This document shows, in pieces, positions 27,551 to 37,337 of a stretch of 64,000 nucleotides of DNA. The stretch's first letter is position 1, and the number at the start of each line of letters is the position of its first letter. The translations under genes and the position numbers were made by a program. The notes under the pieces were generated by a model. That model was not told where the DNA came from, ran no database searches, and saw nothing but the letters and a program-made list of their open reading frames with translations. Where the stretch lies: positions 1 to 64,000 of the forward strand of contig JAQWPL010000015.1 of assembly GCA_029245395.1 (NCBI GenBank), read 5' to 3'. The stretch comes from Gammaproteobacteria bacterium. GTDB taxonomy: Bacteria > Pseudomonadota > Gammaproteobacteria > Pseudomonadales > Pseudohongiellaceae.

Positions 27551-28873
27551 ATGAATTTGATCCTCTCAGAAAGCCGCAGGTTACGTTTTTTTTCGTTCAC
27601 CATGCTCTACCTGGCCCAGGGTTTTCCCTTTGGCCTGGTTAACACAGCGTTGCCTGCTTACCTGGCTGAGCGCGGTGAATCAGGCGTGGCTATTGCTTCT
27701 TTTATTGCTATCGCCAATCTGCCCTGGAGTTTCAAACTGCTGGCTGGGCCCTTTATGGACCGCTGGACCTACCTGGCCATGGGCAGACGCCGGCCTTGGG
27801 TAATCTTTGCCCAGTCCTGCATGGTGCTCACTGGCATCGCCTTTGCCTTTTTTCCTGGCGGGCTTGAGAATGTGGCACTACTCTCCATGCTTTGTTTCAC
27901 ACTGAATGTTTTTGCTGCCAGCCAGGATGTTGCAGTGGATGGGATGGCCATCGATGTTCTCCCTCCAGAAGAACATGGTCGCGCCAATGCGTTCATGGCC
28001 TTTGGTCAGGTAGCAGGTATTTCTATCAGCACAGCGGTATCAGCTTTTGTTGTTATTAATTTTGGTATGTCCGGTATAGCGGCACTGCTAGTCATCGCCT
28101 TTGGCTTGATACTGAGTGTAGCTGTCAGTGTGCGTGAACGGCCTGGTGAGAAAATCATGCCATGGGGTTCAGGCGAGGCTTCCCAGCGTTCTCTGGATAT
28201 GAAACCTGATAGCTGGAAAGCCATTGCCTTGAATCTGGGAAGGGTCATGTTCCTGCCGGCGAGTTTGTTTATATTTGGTACTGCTTTTATATTCCGCTTT
28301 GCCTATGGCGTCTGGATATCCCTGGTACCCATTGTGATTGTGCAGGATCTGGGTTTTGAAAGTACTCAATATTCATCTTTTATTTCTGCTGTAGGTTTCA
28401 TTGCGGCCATGACCGGCCTGGCTTTGGGTCTGGTGATTGACCGTAAGGGAGTGAAAGTTTTCTATGCTTTTGTTCTTGGATTTTATGGCGTGTTATGTAT
28501 TTTTATCGGGCTAATGGAATCCGCCTGGGTATCACCACGCTTCCTGATTACTATAGGCATCATTCAGGCTTTTATTTATCAGGGTGGATTCATCAGTTTT
28601 ATCGCAAGTTGCATGAAACTGTGCTGGCAAAAAGTTTCAGCTACCCAGTTTGCTATCTACATGGCAGGTGCCAACATCGGCCTGTCATTGGGTGCCGGAA
28701 CTTATGCAGCACTGGCAAATTCACTGACACCCAGCCAGATGTTTATAGGGCTGGGTCTTGTATTCTTTGTTGGAGTAGGGATGGTGTGGATGGCGGATTT
28801 TGGAACGCACGACACTCGGGTTAACCTGCTGGATAACCCAGGCAGGACGGGGGATTTTGCACCACACAGTTAA
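27551..28873 (+). CDS. AmpG-like MFS transporter
   Basis: About 440 residues and 12 likely membrane helices. The first helix contains MLYLAQGFPFGLVNTALPAYL, the typical AmpG/PAT-family start (Q-G-F-P-x-G-L). ASQDVAVDGMAIDVLPPEEHGRANA follows in helix 4 to 5, also an AmpG-family hallmark. AmpG imports GlcNAc-anhydroMurNAc peptides for cell-wall recycling, but this branch could carry another solute. The frame is open upstream to 27353, but the start at 27551 places the N-terminus as in the family. The ribosome site is poor. The C-terminus meets the broken cupin gene (convergent, five bases). Confidence 0.82.
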   Translation: MNLILSESRRLRFFSFTMLYLAQGFPFGLVNTALPAYLAERGESGVAIASFIAIANLPWSFKLLAGPFMDRWTYLAMGRRRPWVIFAQSCMVLTGIAFAFFPGGLENVALLSMLCFTLNVFAASQDVAVDGMAIDVLPPEEHGRANAFMAFGQVAGISISTAVSAFVVINFGMSGIAALLVIAFGLILSVAVSVRERPGEKIMPWGSGEASQRSLDMKPDSWKAIALNLGRVMFLPASLFIFGTAFIFRFAYGVWISLVPIVIVQDLGFESTQYSSFISAVGFIAAMTGLALGLVIDRKGVKVFYAFVLGFYGVLCIFIGLMESAWVSPRFLITIGIIQAFIYQGGFISFIASCMKLCWQKVSATQFAIYMAGANIGLSLGAGTYAALANSLTPSQMFIGLGLVFFVGVGMVWMADFGTHDTRVNLLDNPGRTGDFAPHS

Positions 28874-28878
28874 AAAAA

Positions 28879-29289
28879 CTATTCACCCACAGTGAGTGGT
28901 TGATCACTGTCATTAACCATGAAGACGATTACAGAAGCAGGGATTTCAGGGTCGTTGTTTCTGAACACCGCATGCAGATCATTGGGAGCTTCATGCCAGT
29001 ATTCACCGGTTTGGAATATTTTTACCTCATCATCATTCATACGGTTTGTCACTGTCCCTGATTCCACAAAGACGATAGTGTCGCTCGGATGACGATGCCC
29101 CGGTGCAGTGCCATCATTGCCTGTGCCCGGAGCAAGTTCAATTCTGAGTAGAGTGAACTGTTTTCCATCAGCCGAGAGCAAGGGCATTTGCATCAAAGGT
29201 TCGCATTACGTATTGGCTGTAAAAGGAGCGCACAGGCAGGTCAGTAACAGGAGAATACTCAGGGTATAGAGAGTATTGAATTTGTTCAT
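28879..29289 (-). pseudogene. Exported cupin gene interrupted by a TAA after the signal peptide
   Basis: An ATG at 29287-29289 with AGGGA upstream starts a signal peptide (MNKFNTLYTLSILLLLTC, then LCAPFTANT). The frame is closed by TAA at 29206-29208, and the same frame continues without a break as a cupin domain: LLRIELAPGTG, PGHRHPSDTIVFVESGT (motif 1, H-x-H), then GEYWHEAPNDLHAVFRNN (motif 2). Without the stop it would be a 136-residue periplasmic cupin. The remaining 3' frame could only start at a TTG or internal ATG without a ribosome site and would lack the leader. One nonsense mutation in a once exported protein is the simplest reading. Confidence 0.8.
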
Positions 29290-29511
29290 GGCTAGTTCCC
29301 TTTATTCTTAGTTAAGTAGCAGAAGGTTTTTACTGACTTAAATCGAAAGCCTGGGTAGATACTAATCCTGGATGTGGGCAGAAAAAGTGAAAAATCTATG
29401 GAAAATCTGATTAAATTCGAATGCAATAAGGTGTTTAGCTCGGGAATTCTGGAAAATCATTGAATATCTTACTCAGCAGCTGTAACAGGCAGTAATAAGA
29501 GGGCAGGCAAG

Positions 29512-30576
29512 TTGGGCAATATCAAGGGGACAGGCACTGAGAAACCACTTTGGGTACGTAACTGCTGGTACGTGGCGGCCTGGTGTCACGAGATTGAAGT
29601 GCACCAGATGCATGCCATCACCATCATCAATAAACCAGTATTGATATATAGAAAAGAAAATGGAGAACTGACCGCATTGGCAGATCAGTGCTGCCACCGT
29701 CATGCTCCGTTATCTCTGGGCCGACTGGAAGGCGATGATGTGCGCTGCATGTATCACGGCCTGAAATTCAATGCAGAGGGAAAATGTATTGAAATTCCTA
29801 CCATGGAAGACATCCCGGACAGTTTCCAGGTACCTGCCTTTCCCGTTATTGAAAGGCATGGCTGGGTATGGGTGTGGATGGGCGAGATTGAGAAGGCAGA
29901 TCCCGACATGATTCCGGCTACAACTGGCCCTGACGATCCTGACTGGGTCATGAATTCTGGCTATATTGATTATGACGCCAGTTACCTGCTGGTGGCGGAC
30001 AACCTGACTGACTTTTCCCACATCGCCTGGGTGCACGAAAACAGTTTTGCTGCCGGCTCCAGTGGTGCCTTTGTAGCGCAACCGCGAGTGCAGATGATTG
30101 ATCGCGGTATCAGGGTAACCAGATGGAACACCAATGTACCTCCGCGGGGTTACATGGACAAAGATAAATTGTATGACCAGTATATTACTTATGATTTTCT
30201 GGTCCCTGGTGTGCTGATCATGTTCAGTGCCATGTATCCGGAAGGTACGGCAGATGGCTGTGACAATGGGCATCCGGATGACAGCGTAGAACCATCCACA
30301 GCCAATTTCACTTCCCAGGCAATCACTCCCATGACTGACGGGACAACCCGGTACTATTTCTGCTGGGGCCCAAGGGCGCAGGAGCACGAAGTTGATCCTA
30401 AACTTCTGGAAGGTATGTGGGCATTGGCCAACATGGCCTTTGAGGAGGATAAGGTTATGATTGAAGCCCAGCAGAGGAATATTAAACTACAGACTGGTGC
30501 CCAGATGGTGTCAATTACTGATGACCGGGGGCCAACAATGTTCAGGAAAGCTGTGGAGAGGTTAATAGAAGAATGA
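29512..30576 (+). CDS. Rieske [2Fe-2S] ring-hydroxylating / O-demethylase oxygenase
   Basis: 354 residues, of the VanA/phthalate-type (class IA) oxygenase alpha subunits. The start is a TTG with AGAGGG 8-13 bases upstream. No other start keeps the conserved N-terminal W-x-R-N-x-W-Y-V-A-A-W. The Rieske centre is C60-x-H62 and C79-x-x-H82. The mononuclear iron site is D167-F-S-H170-x4-H175, within the family's N-L-x-D-x-x-H-x4-H. It would hydroxylate or demethylate an aromatic or steroid-like substrate and needs a reductase not encoded nearby. It overlaps the next gene by four bases (ATGA). Confidence 0.9.
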   Translation: MGNIKGTGTEKPLWVRNCWYVAAWCHEIEVHQMHAITIINKPVLIYRKENGELTALADQCCHRHAPLSLGRLEGDDVRCMYHGLKFNAEGKCIEIPTMEDIPDSFQVPAFPVIERHGWVWVWMGEIEKADPDMIPATTGPDDPDWVMNSGYIDYDASYLLVADNLTDFSHIAWVHENSFAAGSSGAFVAQPRVQMIDRGIRVTRWNTNVPPRGYMDKDKLYDQYITYDFLVPGVLIMFSAMYPEGTADGCDNGHPDDSVEPSTANFTSQAITPMTDGTTRYYFCWGPRAQEHEVDPKLLEGMWALANMAFEEDKVMIEAQQRNIKLQTGAQMVSITDDRGPTMFRKAVERLIEE

Positions 30577-31361
30577 TAACTATAAAACGAATACATGCAT
30601 CATTATTACTGCTCATTTCAATTGCAGTGACTATAGTTGTAACGGCGGCTGAAGAATCGTTGCCTGTCCCTCGCAATTCTGATGGCAGCGTTATTATCAG
30701 TGGTGAGCCCGGCGATTTTGTTGGCATCTGGGTGCCGGTATACTTCGTTGAAGGCCGAGGCCCAACATTCAATTTTGACGAGGTGCAGATGAAGCCCTGG
30801 GCACGGGGTTTATATGATGCCCGACAGACCCATGACCTGGAACCCCATGCTCGCTGCAAGGCCTCAGGTGCTGTACGTCAGCTTCTGACCCCATATGGAG
30901 TGGAGATTGTCGATATCCCTGAACTACAGCGAATCTATATTTTTGATATCGGCGGCCCGCACACCTGGCGTGAGATTTACATGGACGGGCGCTCTCACCC
31001 AACTGATTTTGAACACAGCAACTATGGCCATTCCATAGGCTGGTGGGATGGCGATACGCTGGTGATTGATTCGGTGGGTTACAACACGGAATTCTGGTTT
31101 GAGCGCCGCGGCTTACCGCACACGGAATCAGCCCACGTCATCGAGTATTACACACGCACTTCCAGGGACTCTATGGCCTACCGTTTTGAGCTGGAAGACC
31201 CCATAACCTATGAGAACCGGGTAGAGGGAACAGTAAACCTGAGATGGAGTGCTGATGCCGAGCTGTTTGAATATTTGTGCCAGCAGTCCAACTACGCGCC
31301 AGACCTGATGGTAAATCAGGAAGGTCAGGCTATAGGCCGCACCAGCCGTATCGTTCCGTAA
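30573..31361 (+). CDS. Exported protein of the DUF6152-associated family (C-terminal domain only)
   Basis: 262 residues with a signal peptide cut after VVTAA. Shared motifs with the proteins at 45310, 52814 and 54205: MKPWARGLYDAR, DLEPHARCKASG, GGPHTWREIYMDGR, then GHSIGWWDGDTLVIDSVGYN and HVIEYYTR. These mark a periplasmic domain of unknown function seen widely in marine gammaproteobacteria. It lacks the N-terminal DUF6152 part found in 45310 and 54205. Translational coupling to the Rieske oxygenase suggests both act on one substrate pathway. Confidence 0.75.
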   Translation: MITIKRIHASLLLLISIAVTIVVTAAEESLPVPRNSDGSVIISGEPGDFVGIWVPVYFVEGRGPTFNFDEVQMKPWARGLYDARQTHDLEPHARCKASGAVRQLLTPYGVEIVDIPELQRIYIFDIGGPHTWREIYMDGRSHPTDFEHSNYGHSIGWWDGDTLVIDSVGYNTEFWFERRGLPHTESAHVIEYYTRTSRDSMAYRFELEDPITYENRVEGTVNLRWSADAELFEYLCQQSNYAPDLMVNQEGQAIGRTSRIVP

Positions 31362-31411
31362 ATATGGTATACCCCTATAAAATGTAATGTTATTATACAC
31401 GTCATTAGCCA

Positions 31412-31433
31412 GTGAAAATATTCACGTTTTTTT
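31412..31433 (+). terminator. Weak terminator after the Rieske operon
   Basis: GTGAA-AATA-TTCAC is followed by G and seven T. The stem is only five base pairs, but the T run and position 50 bases after the operon's last stop support a terminator. Confidence 0.5.
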
Positions 31434-31645
31434 GCACAATAGAATAAAAATTAGTGCAATATTATAGGTAAAATAGGCCGTTCGAGAATATTCAGGCAGT
31501 ATGAGTAGACCGTCTGCTTATGTACCCCTATTTAATTAGGATGTAGAGTAGAGTTAACGTACGAATTACAGTAGAAAATTACATTAGAAAGAGCAGGAAG
31601 ATATCGCCTAAATTAATGAAGCGATCAGTCCAATTGGAGAAGCAT

Positions 31646-34006
31646 GTGAATACCAGATTATCTAAAGCTACCATTCTGGCTGCAATATTAATATTTGTGC
31701 CGATTCTGGCCCAGTCGGCCGCTCAGGATCCGATTGAGGAAAATCGTGCACTTGTAAATCAGTATTGTGTACTTTGCCACACTCCTAATGGTCTGGCACA
31801 GGCGACAGGGCTTTTCTTTGATCAGGTGGATATTGCCACTCTTTCGGATCACCCTGAAACTGCTGAAACAGTTATTCGCAAGTTGCGAGCAGGATTGATG
31901 CCGCCTTATCCATTTCCTCGTCCCGAAGAGGAAAAGATCGAGGAGCTGATTGCCTGGATGGAGAATGAAGTTGATAGCAAAGCCGAAACTTTTCTCCCTC
32001 CTCCTGGCCTACACCGACTGAATCGTACCGAATACACCAATGCTATCCGCGATATGTTGGCCCTTACTATCGACGCCAACACCTTCCTGCCTCCTGATGA
32101 TTCCAGCCACGGTTTCGACAACATGGCAGGCACCCTGACTTCATCACCTGCACTGATGGAAGCTTACTTGTCAGCCGCCGGCAAGATCAGCCGCCTGGCG
32201 ATAGGTACTGAGACAGCACCAACATTGGCTGTGTTCGATGTGCCGGTTGATACTTCCCAGAACACACACATTGAAGGACTGCCATTTGGCACCCGTGGCG
32301 GCATGCTGATTGAGCACGAGTTTCCTGCTGACGGTGAATATGTTTTCACTGTTAAAGGCATGACGGGTTACTTCACCCGCGTTCTTGGTAACGTGGCGGG
32401 CGAAAAGCTCGAAGTGACCATCGATGGCGAGCGCATGTACCTGTACGACTGGGATGAGGAAATCGGCAACCAGGAAAGTAACGGTGGCCGTACTCCAGCG
32501 ATTCCTATCAAGGCCGGTTTCCACAAGGTGGGGATCACCTTCATCGCCACCAGTGATCTTCCCGACGTTGGACTGAACAAGTCTTTTGTTCGCACCATGA
32601 ACTCACCAGGCTCTATTTCTGGCTATACCTTTTACCCACATGTGGGCCAGGTCTTTATCGAAGGCCCTCATAACGGCACGCCGGCTATTAACACTCAGAG
32701 CCGGGACAAGATTTTCGAATGTATTCCGCAGAACGTTGGCCAGGAAGCCAATTGCGCCAGCCAGATTATTACAACACTGGTAGGCAAAGCCTTCCGTCGT
32801 CCCGTAGCCGATGCCGATGTGGCAGTGATGATGGACTTTTACCGCATTGGACGTGAAGAGGGTGGCAGCTTTGATTACGGTATTGAAGGCGCCTTGCAGC
32901 GCATACTGGTGGATCCTGAGTTCATCTACCGCGCTGAAATCGAACCGGCAGGCGCTCCCGACAACTCGCCTTATCAGATCAGCGATCTGGAATTGGCCTC
33001 GCGGCTTTCATTCTTCCTCTGGAGCAGTATCCCGGATGAGGAACTGATCGAAATAGCTACACAAGGTCGCCTCCATGACAGTGAGGTATTGCGTGAGCAG
33101 GTCCAGCGGATGATTGCTGATCCTCGCTCAAGTGCCTTTGTCGAAAACTTTACGGGTCAATGGTTGAACGTGCGCGGCATGGCCGCCAGCGAACCGATTG
33201 TGGATTTGTTTCCTGATTTTGATAGTACGCTGCGTGATGCTTTCCAGACTGAAATAGAAATGTTTTTTGGCAGTGTCATTAATGAAGACCGCAGCATTCT
33301 GGATTTGCTGACGGCTGATTACACGTTCGTCAACGAACGGCTTGCTAAACACTATGGCATCCCCGATGTGTATGGATCACAGTTCCGCCGTGTTGAGCTG
33401 GAAGATGATCTTGATATGCGCCGTGGTCTGCTTGGTAAGGGTGCCCTGTTAACCATTACTTCTGATGCGGCACGTACCTCACCCGTTAAACGGGGCAAGT
33501 GGTACCTTGAAACCTTTATGGGTGTTAGTCCTCCTGATCCGCCCCCGGGTGTTGAAACAGACCTGACTCCAAAGGAAGGCGCTGCACCAACAACGTTGAG
33601 AGCCCGACTGGAAGCGCATCGCTCCAACCCGGTCTGCGCCTCATGCCACACCATTTTCGAACCGATGGGAATTGCACTGGAGAACTTCAATGCTGTTGGC
33701 GAGTGGCGCACGATAGATAATGGCAACCCGGTTGATCCAACTGGTTTTGCTCCCGATGGCTCGCGCCTTGAAGGTGTGAAGACCCTGCGCGAACTCACTG
33801 TGCGCCATGGCGATCAGTTTGCCGAAGTCGTAACAGAAAAACTGTTGACCTATGCTTTAGGCCGCGGCGTTGAGTATCAGGATATGCCGATGCTAAGATC
33901 GATCACACGAAGTGCTGAGGATGATGATTTCAGATTCTCGTCTTTGGTTATGGGTGTCATCAGGAGCCCGGCCTTCACCATGAATTTGAAAACCTCTAGT
34001 CTTTAA
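31646..34006 (+). CDS. Exported DUF1587/1595/1592/1588/1585 cytochrome-like protein
   Basis: 786 residues. A GTG at 31646 preceded by GGAG at six bases is preferred to the ATG at 31616, giving a signal peptide cut near AQSAAQ. C41-VLC-H45 is a haem-c motif. The domains then follow in the family order: LHRLNRTEYTNAIRDML (DUF1587), GKAFRRPVADADV (DUF1595), LASRLSFFLWSSIPDEEL (DUF1592), RRGLLGKGALLTITSDAART with a second haem motif CASCH (DUF1588), and EKLLTYALGRGVEYQD (DUF1585). Such proteins are found in planctomycetes and marine gammaproteobacteria and are thought to be periplasmic redox proteins of unknown substrate. A DUF1552 gene follows after 30 bases. Confidence 0.88.
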   Translation: MNTRLSKATILAAILIFVPILAQSAAQDPIEENRALVNQYCVLCHTPNGLAQATGLFFDQVDIATLSDHPETAETVIRKLRAGLMPPYPFPRPEEEKIEELIAWMENEVDSKAETFLPPPGLHRLNRTEYTNAIRDMLALTIDANTFLPPDDSSHGFDNMAGTLTSSPALMEAYLSAAGKISRLAIGTETAPTLAVFDVPVDTSQNTHIEGLPFGTRGGMLIEHEFPADGEYVFTVKGMTGYFTRVLGNVAGEKLEVTIDGERMYLYDWDEEIGNQESNGGRTPAIPIKAGFHKVGITFIATSDLPDVGLNKSFVRTMNSPGSISGYTFYPHVGQVFIEGPHNGTPAINTQSRDKIFECIPQNVGQEANCASQIITTLVGKAFRRPVADADVAVMMDFYRIGREEGGSFDYGIEGALQRILVDPEFIYRAEIEPAGAPDNSPYQISDLELASRLSFFLWSSIPDEELIEIATQGRLHDSEVLREQVQRMIADPRSSAFVENFTGQWLNVRGMAASEPIVDLFPDFDSTLRDAFQTEIEMFFGSVINEDRSILDLLTADYTFVNERLAKHYGIPDVYGSQFRRVELEDDLDMRRGLLGKGALLTITSDAARTSPVKRGKWYLETFMGVSPPDPPPGVETDLTPKEGAAPTTLRARLEAHRSNPVCASCHTIFEPMGIALENFNAVGEWRTIDNGNPVDPTGFAPDGSRLEGVKTLRELTVRHGDQFAEVVTEKLLTYALGRGVEYQDMPMLRSITRSAEDDDFRFSSLVMGVIRSPAFTMNLKTSSL

Positions 34007-34036
34007 ATAATTTAAGTAGCGAGGAGTTTTTTAGAA

Positions 34037-35386
34037 ATGATAATTACAAAGAAACATATTTCTCGACGTGCAATGCTCAGAGGTGCTGGCGTGTCGCTGG
34101 GGCTCCCATTGCTCGATGCGATGATTCCCGCTTCAACGGCACTGGCGCAGACGGCTGCAGTACCACCTCCTCGATTTTTTGGGGGCTTCGTCTGTCACGG
34201 CGCAGCACCGGGCTATTGGGTTCCTGAGAATGAAGGGGCACTACCTGCAGAATTGCCTTTTATCTGGAAACCACTAGAACCCTATCGTGACAGCCTGAAT
34301 ATTCTGTCTGGCCTGCATTCCACTTCGGCAGAACCGCCTCCGGGCGAAACTGGCGCTGACCACTGGGTGGCTGCGGCTTTCCTGTGTGCCGATAAACCGA
34401 GGAAAACTGCGGGGGCAGATGTTTATGCCGGCCTGACCATCGACCAGATTATTTCCAACAAGATCGGCCGGGAATCACTTCTTCCATCTATGGAAATTTC
34501 GGTTGAAGACCCAGGTTCGGGTTCAAGCAACTGCGGTGAAGGCTACAGTTGTGTATACACGAATACGATTTCCTGGGCTTCTCCTACCACGCCACTGCCA
34601 ATGGAGTTGAATCCACAGGTTGTGTTTGAGCGCATGTTTGGCAGCGGCAGTTCACCGGAACAACGTGTTGCACGTCGCGAACGAAACAAAAGTATTCTGG
34701 ATTCGATCACCGGCAAGATATCCAGTATACGACAAGAGATCAGTGTACCGGACCGTTCGCGGCTAGACAGTTTCACGGAGAACGTACGTGAAATTGAACG
34801 CCGCCTGGAAATCGCTTCCAGCGTAACCACGGCCGCGCCGGAAGATTTCGATGTGCCTCCAGGTATTCCACAGTCTTTTGATGATCACATCAAGCTGATG
34901 TTCGACCTGCAGGCACTTGCTTGGCAGGCTGATATAACCCGTGTTGGCACAATGCTTTTTGCCCGTGATTTGACCGGACGAGTCTATCCTGAAAGTGATT
35001 CTCCTACACTTGGTTTTCATGGTGGGTCTCACCATGGTGAGGATCCAGGTCGGATCGACGCTTTCTCCAAGATCAACCAATATCATGTCAAGATGCTGGC
35101 CTATTTTGTCGACAAGCTAGCGAACACCGAAGAGGGTAACGGGTCGTTGCTTGACCATTCGCTACTTCTTTATGGTAGTAATATGGGTAACCCCAATCAG
35201 CATCTGCATTACGATGTGCCACATATTATTCTTGGTGGCAATAACGGCAAGATGCAAGGCGGGCGCCATCTGGCGTATCCCACTAAAACTGTGCCAACAG
35301 GCAATCTGCTGTTAAGTCTGCTTGACCAGTTTGATATTCACCAGGAAGGCATCGGTGACAGTACGGGAAGGCTCGAGAACTTATAA
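34037..35386 (+). CDS. DUF1552 family exported protein (Tat signal)
   Basis: 449 residues. The N-terminus KHISRRAMLRGAGVSLGLPLL is a twin-arginine signal with A-x-A near 37, so it is exported folded. The mature part matches DUF1552: RFFGGFVCHGAAPGYWVP, LNILSGLHST, TIDQIISNKIG, CVYTNTISW, and the C-terminal LLYGSNMGNPNQHLHYDVP followed by GGGRHL-like QGGRHLAYP. The fold is alkaline phosphatase or sulfatase-like by family description. The substrate is unknown. It is always a partner of the DUF1592/1588 protein, here 30 bases upstream, so they probably form one complex or pathway. Confidence 0.85.
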   Translation: MIITKKHISRRAMLRGAGVSLGLPLLDAMIPASTALAQTAAVPPPRFFGGFVCHGAAPGYWVPENEGALPAELPFIWKPLEPYRDSLNILSGLHSTSAEPPPGETGADHWVAAAFLCADKPRKTAGADVYAGLTIDQIISNKIGRESLLPSMEISVEDPGSGSSNCGEGYSCVYTNTISWASPTTPLPMELNPQVVFERMFGSGSSPEQRVARRERNKSILDSITGKISSIRQEISVPDRSRLDSFTENVREIERRLEIASSVTTAAPEDFDVPPGIPQSFDDHIKLMFDLQALAWQADITRVGTMLFARDLTGRVYPESDSPTLGFHGGSHHGEDPGRIDAFSKINQYHVKMLAYFVDKLANTEEGNGSLLDHSLLLYGSNMGNPNQHLHYDVPHIILGGNNGKMQGGRHLAYPTKTVPTGNLLLSLLDQFDIHQEGIGDSTGRLENL

Positions 35387-35459
35387 CAAACTATCAACTG
35401 ACTTTTATTGTAAGAAAAGAAGTAAAAGTAATAAAAGAAAGTTTTGTGGAACGAAGACT

Positions 35460-37277
35460 ATGCTCAGAATAAGAGAATTAAAAACGCTCACTCTGACTTT
35501 ATTGTTATTTATCGCCAACTTTGCATTTGCGCAGTCCGATGTGGCTGATGCGGCGATGCAGCGTGATAACGCAGAAGTAAGCCGTTTGCTACAAGATGGC
35601 GCTGATGTGAATTCTGGTCAGTCTGATGGTGCTACAGCACTTCATTGGGCCGCCTACCATAGCGATGTAAGCCTGGCTGAATTGCTGCTTGAATCGGGCG
35701 CCAATTCTGAGGTGGCAAATCGCAATGGTTCGACTCCGCTATGGTTAGCGACGAACCAGGGTGATGCGGCAATGATCGAAACGCTACTCGAAGGTGGTGC
35801 AGATGCCAACGAACAACTCCCTCTTGGACGCAGACCTCTCATGCTGGCCGCACGTTCTGGCCGGGTAGAGGCAGTGCAAGTGTTGCTTGATCATGGAGCT
35901 GATCCCAATGCGAGTGAAATTGAGCGTGGTACAACGGCGTTGATGCAGGCGGCTGATCAGGGTCATGATGATGTCATGGTTGTGTTGATTGAAAACGGTG
36001 CCGATATCTCTGCCCGTTCCGCACCTGTACTTCGTGGTGGACGTACCGCTGCACTTGGCAAGTCCGGCGATCCTCGTAATTCAGTAAGACGGCAGGTTAT
36101 CGCAATCTTGTGCGAGCAGGAGTCACCGGATCTTGATTCTCTGAATGCCTTGACCCAAGAAGATGACATTGCCCCCGGTACGAATACTTCCGCTTTTACT
36201 GCCAGAAATGTCTGTGGCTGCGAGCAGAATTCCATAGGTATTTGCCAGGAAGGCGGCGGTATATTTACTAGCGGCAGGCGCGATAGAGAAGTCAGGGAGC
36301 CCGATGGTGGCGAGTTGACAACTCTGGTGTACGCAGCCCGTTCTGGCTCGATTGACTCTGCACGCGTCCTGCTCGAAGCAGGCGCCGACGTAAATCAGGT
36401 CACCCGATACGGTTGGAGCCCGTTACTGGCAGCCACTCAAAATCGTAATTACCAAATGGGGAAATATCTCATTGAGCAAGGTGCCAATGTCAATATCGCC
36501 AACCAGGGTGGATGGACTAACCTGTACCTGGCCACAGACAACCGTAACGTCGAAGGGGGTGACTACCCCACACGTGAACCCGATATGGATCAACTGGACT
36601 ATATCCGACTGCTTCTGGAATCTGGTGCAGATACCAATGCCAGATTGATCGAAAGCACAGAGACTCGTACAGTATTTACCAACCAGTGGCTGGATGAAGA
36701 AGGTGCGACTGCCTTCCTTCGTGCCTCGCAGTCTGGCGATCTCCCTCTGTTGAATCTACTACTGGAATATGGTGCTGACCCGCTTATGAATACTGTGTTG
36801 GGCGTGTCGCCACTGGCGGCCGCTGCAGGTATCGGCTGGGTTGAAGGTGTTACTAATGAATGGAATACTGCGCAGACAGTTGAAACTGTGAAGCTTCTGT
36901 TGGAGCTGGGCATTGACCCGAATTACCAGGCTGATACAGGAAGAACAGCGCTACATGGCGCCGGTCACAAAGGCTCCACCGAAGTTGCAAGCATTTTGGT
37001 TGAAGCGGGCGGCAGGTTGGATATTCGCGACTTTGGCAATACCGATAACCGAGGTAGTGCCGAGCTGGCTGCACACACGTGGTTACCGATTGATTACGCT
37101 GATGGTCTTGTCCGTGTTGGCGTCCAGTCGGCCATTCCTCATCCTGAAACTGCTGAGCTGATGCGCCAACTCATGATCGATAGGGGGCTTGAAACTCCTC
37201 CCGCAGATCGTACTCTGGAGTCAATTTGTATCGTTGAAGTGTGTTCGCCTGATTACGATCCGATTGAGTACAACTGA
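35460..37277 (+). CDS. Exported ankyrin-repeat protein, first tandem copy
   Basis: 605 residues. The start at 35460 gives a signal peptide ending FAFAQ. The frame extends upstream into the DUF1552 gene but that part has no leader. About ten ankyrin repeats are seen: for example DGATALHWAAYHSDVSLAEL, NGSTPLWLATNQGDAAMI and RGTTALMQAADQGHDDVM. A non-repeat loop around residues 205-280 carries a C-G-C and more Cys. The last 45 residues end SICIVEVCSPDYDPIEYN. It probably scaffolds the exported DUF1592/DUF1552 proteins in the periplasm, an inference from adjacency. It is closely paralogous to the next gene. Confidence 0.85.
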   Translation: MLRIRELKTLTLTLLLFIANFAFAQSDVADAAMQRDNAEVSRLLQDGADVNSGQSDGATALHWAAYHSDVSLAELLLESGANSEVANRNGSTPLWLATNQGDAAMIETLLEGGADANEQLPLGRRPLMLAARSGRVEAVQVLLDHGADPNASEIERGTTALMQAADQGHDDVMVVLIENGADISARSAPVLRGGRTAALGKSGDPRNSVRRQVIAILCEQESPDLDSLNALTQEDDIAPGTNTSAFTARNVCGCEQNSIGICQEGGGIFTSGRRDREVREPDGGELTTLVYAARSGSIDSARVLLEAGADVNQVTRYGWSPLLAATQNRNYQMGKYLIEQGANVNIANQGGWTNLYLATDNRNVEGGDYPTREPDMDQLDYIRLLLESGADTNARLIESTETRTVFTNQWLDEEGATAFLRASQSGDLPLLNLLLEYGADPLMNTVLGVSPLAAAAGIGWVEGVTNEWNTAQTVETVKLLLELGIDPNYQADTGRTALHGAGHKGSTEVASILVEAGGRLDIRDFGNTDNRGSAELAAHTWLPIDYADGLVRVGVQSAIPHPETAELMRQLMIDRGLETPPADRTLESICIVEVCSPDYDPIEYN

Positions 37278-37291
37278 TTTAATATGATTAC

Positions 37292-37324
37292 AAAAAAAGC
37301 CCGGTCAATACCGGGCTTTTTTAT
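37292..37324 (+). terminator. Terminator between the two ankyrin genes
   Basis: AAAGCCCGG and CCGGGCTTT pair around a TCAATA loop, followed by six T. The 60-base gap between the paralogues therefore separates their transcripts at least in part. Confidence 0.88.
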
Positions 37325-37337
37325 GGAAACATAAATT

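Noticed and set aside
29206-29208. Recoding of TAA in the cupin
   Set aside because: TAA has no known sense recoding in such bacteria. The position is not a conserved Cys.
29710-30387. 225-codon minus-strand frame opposite the Rieske gene
   Set aside because: Antisense to an unambiguous oxygenase. No family motifs in its translation.
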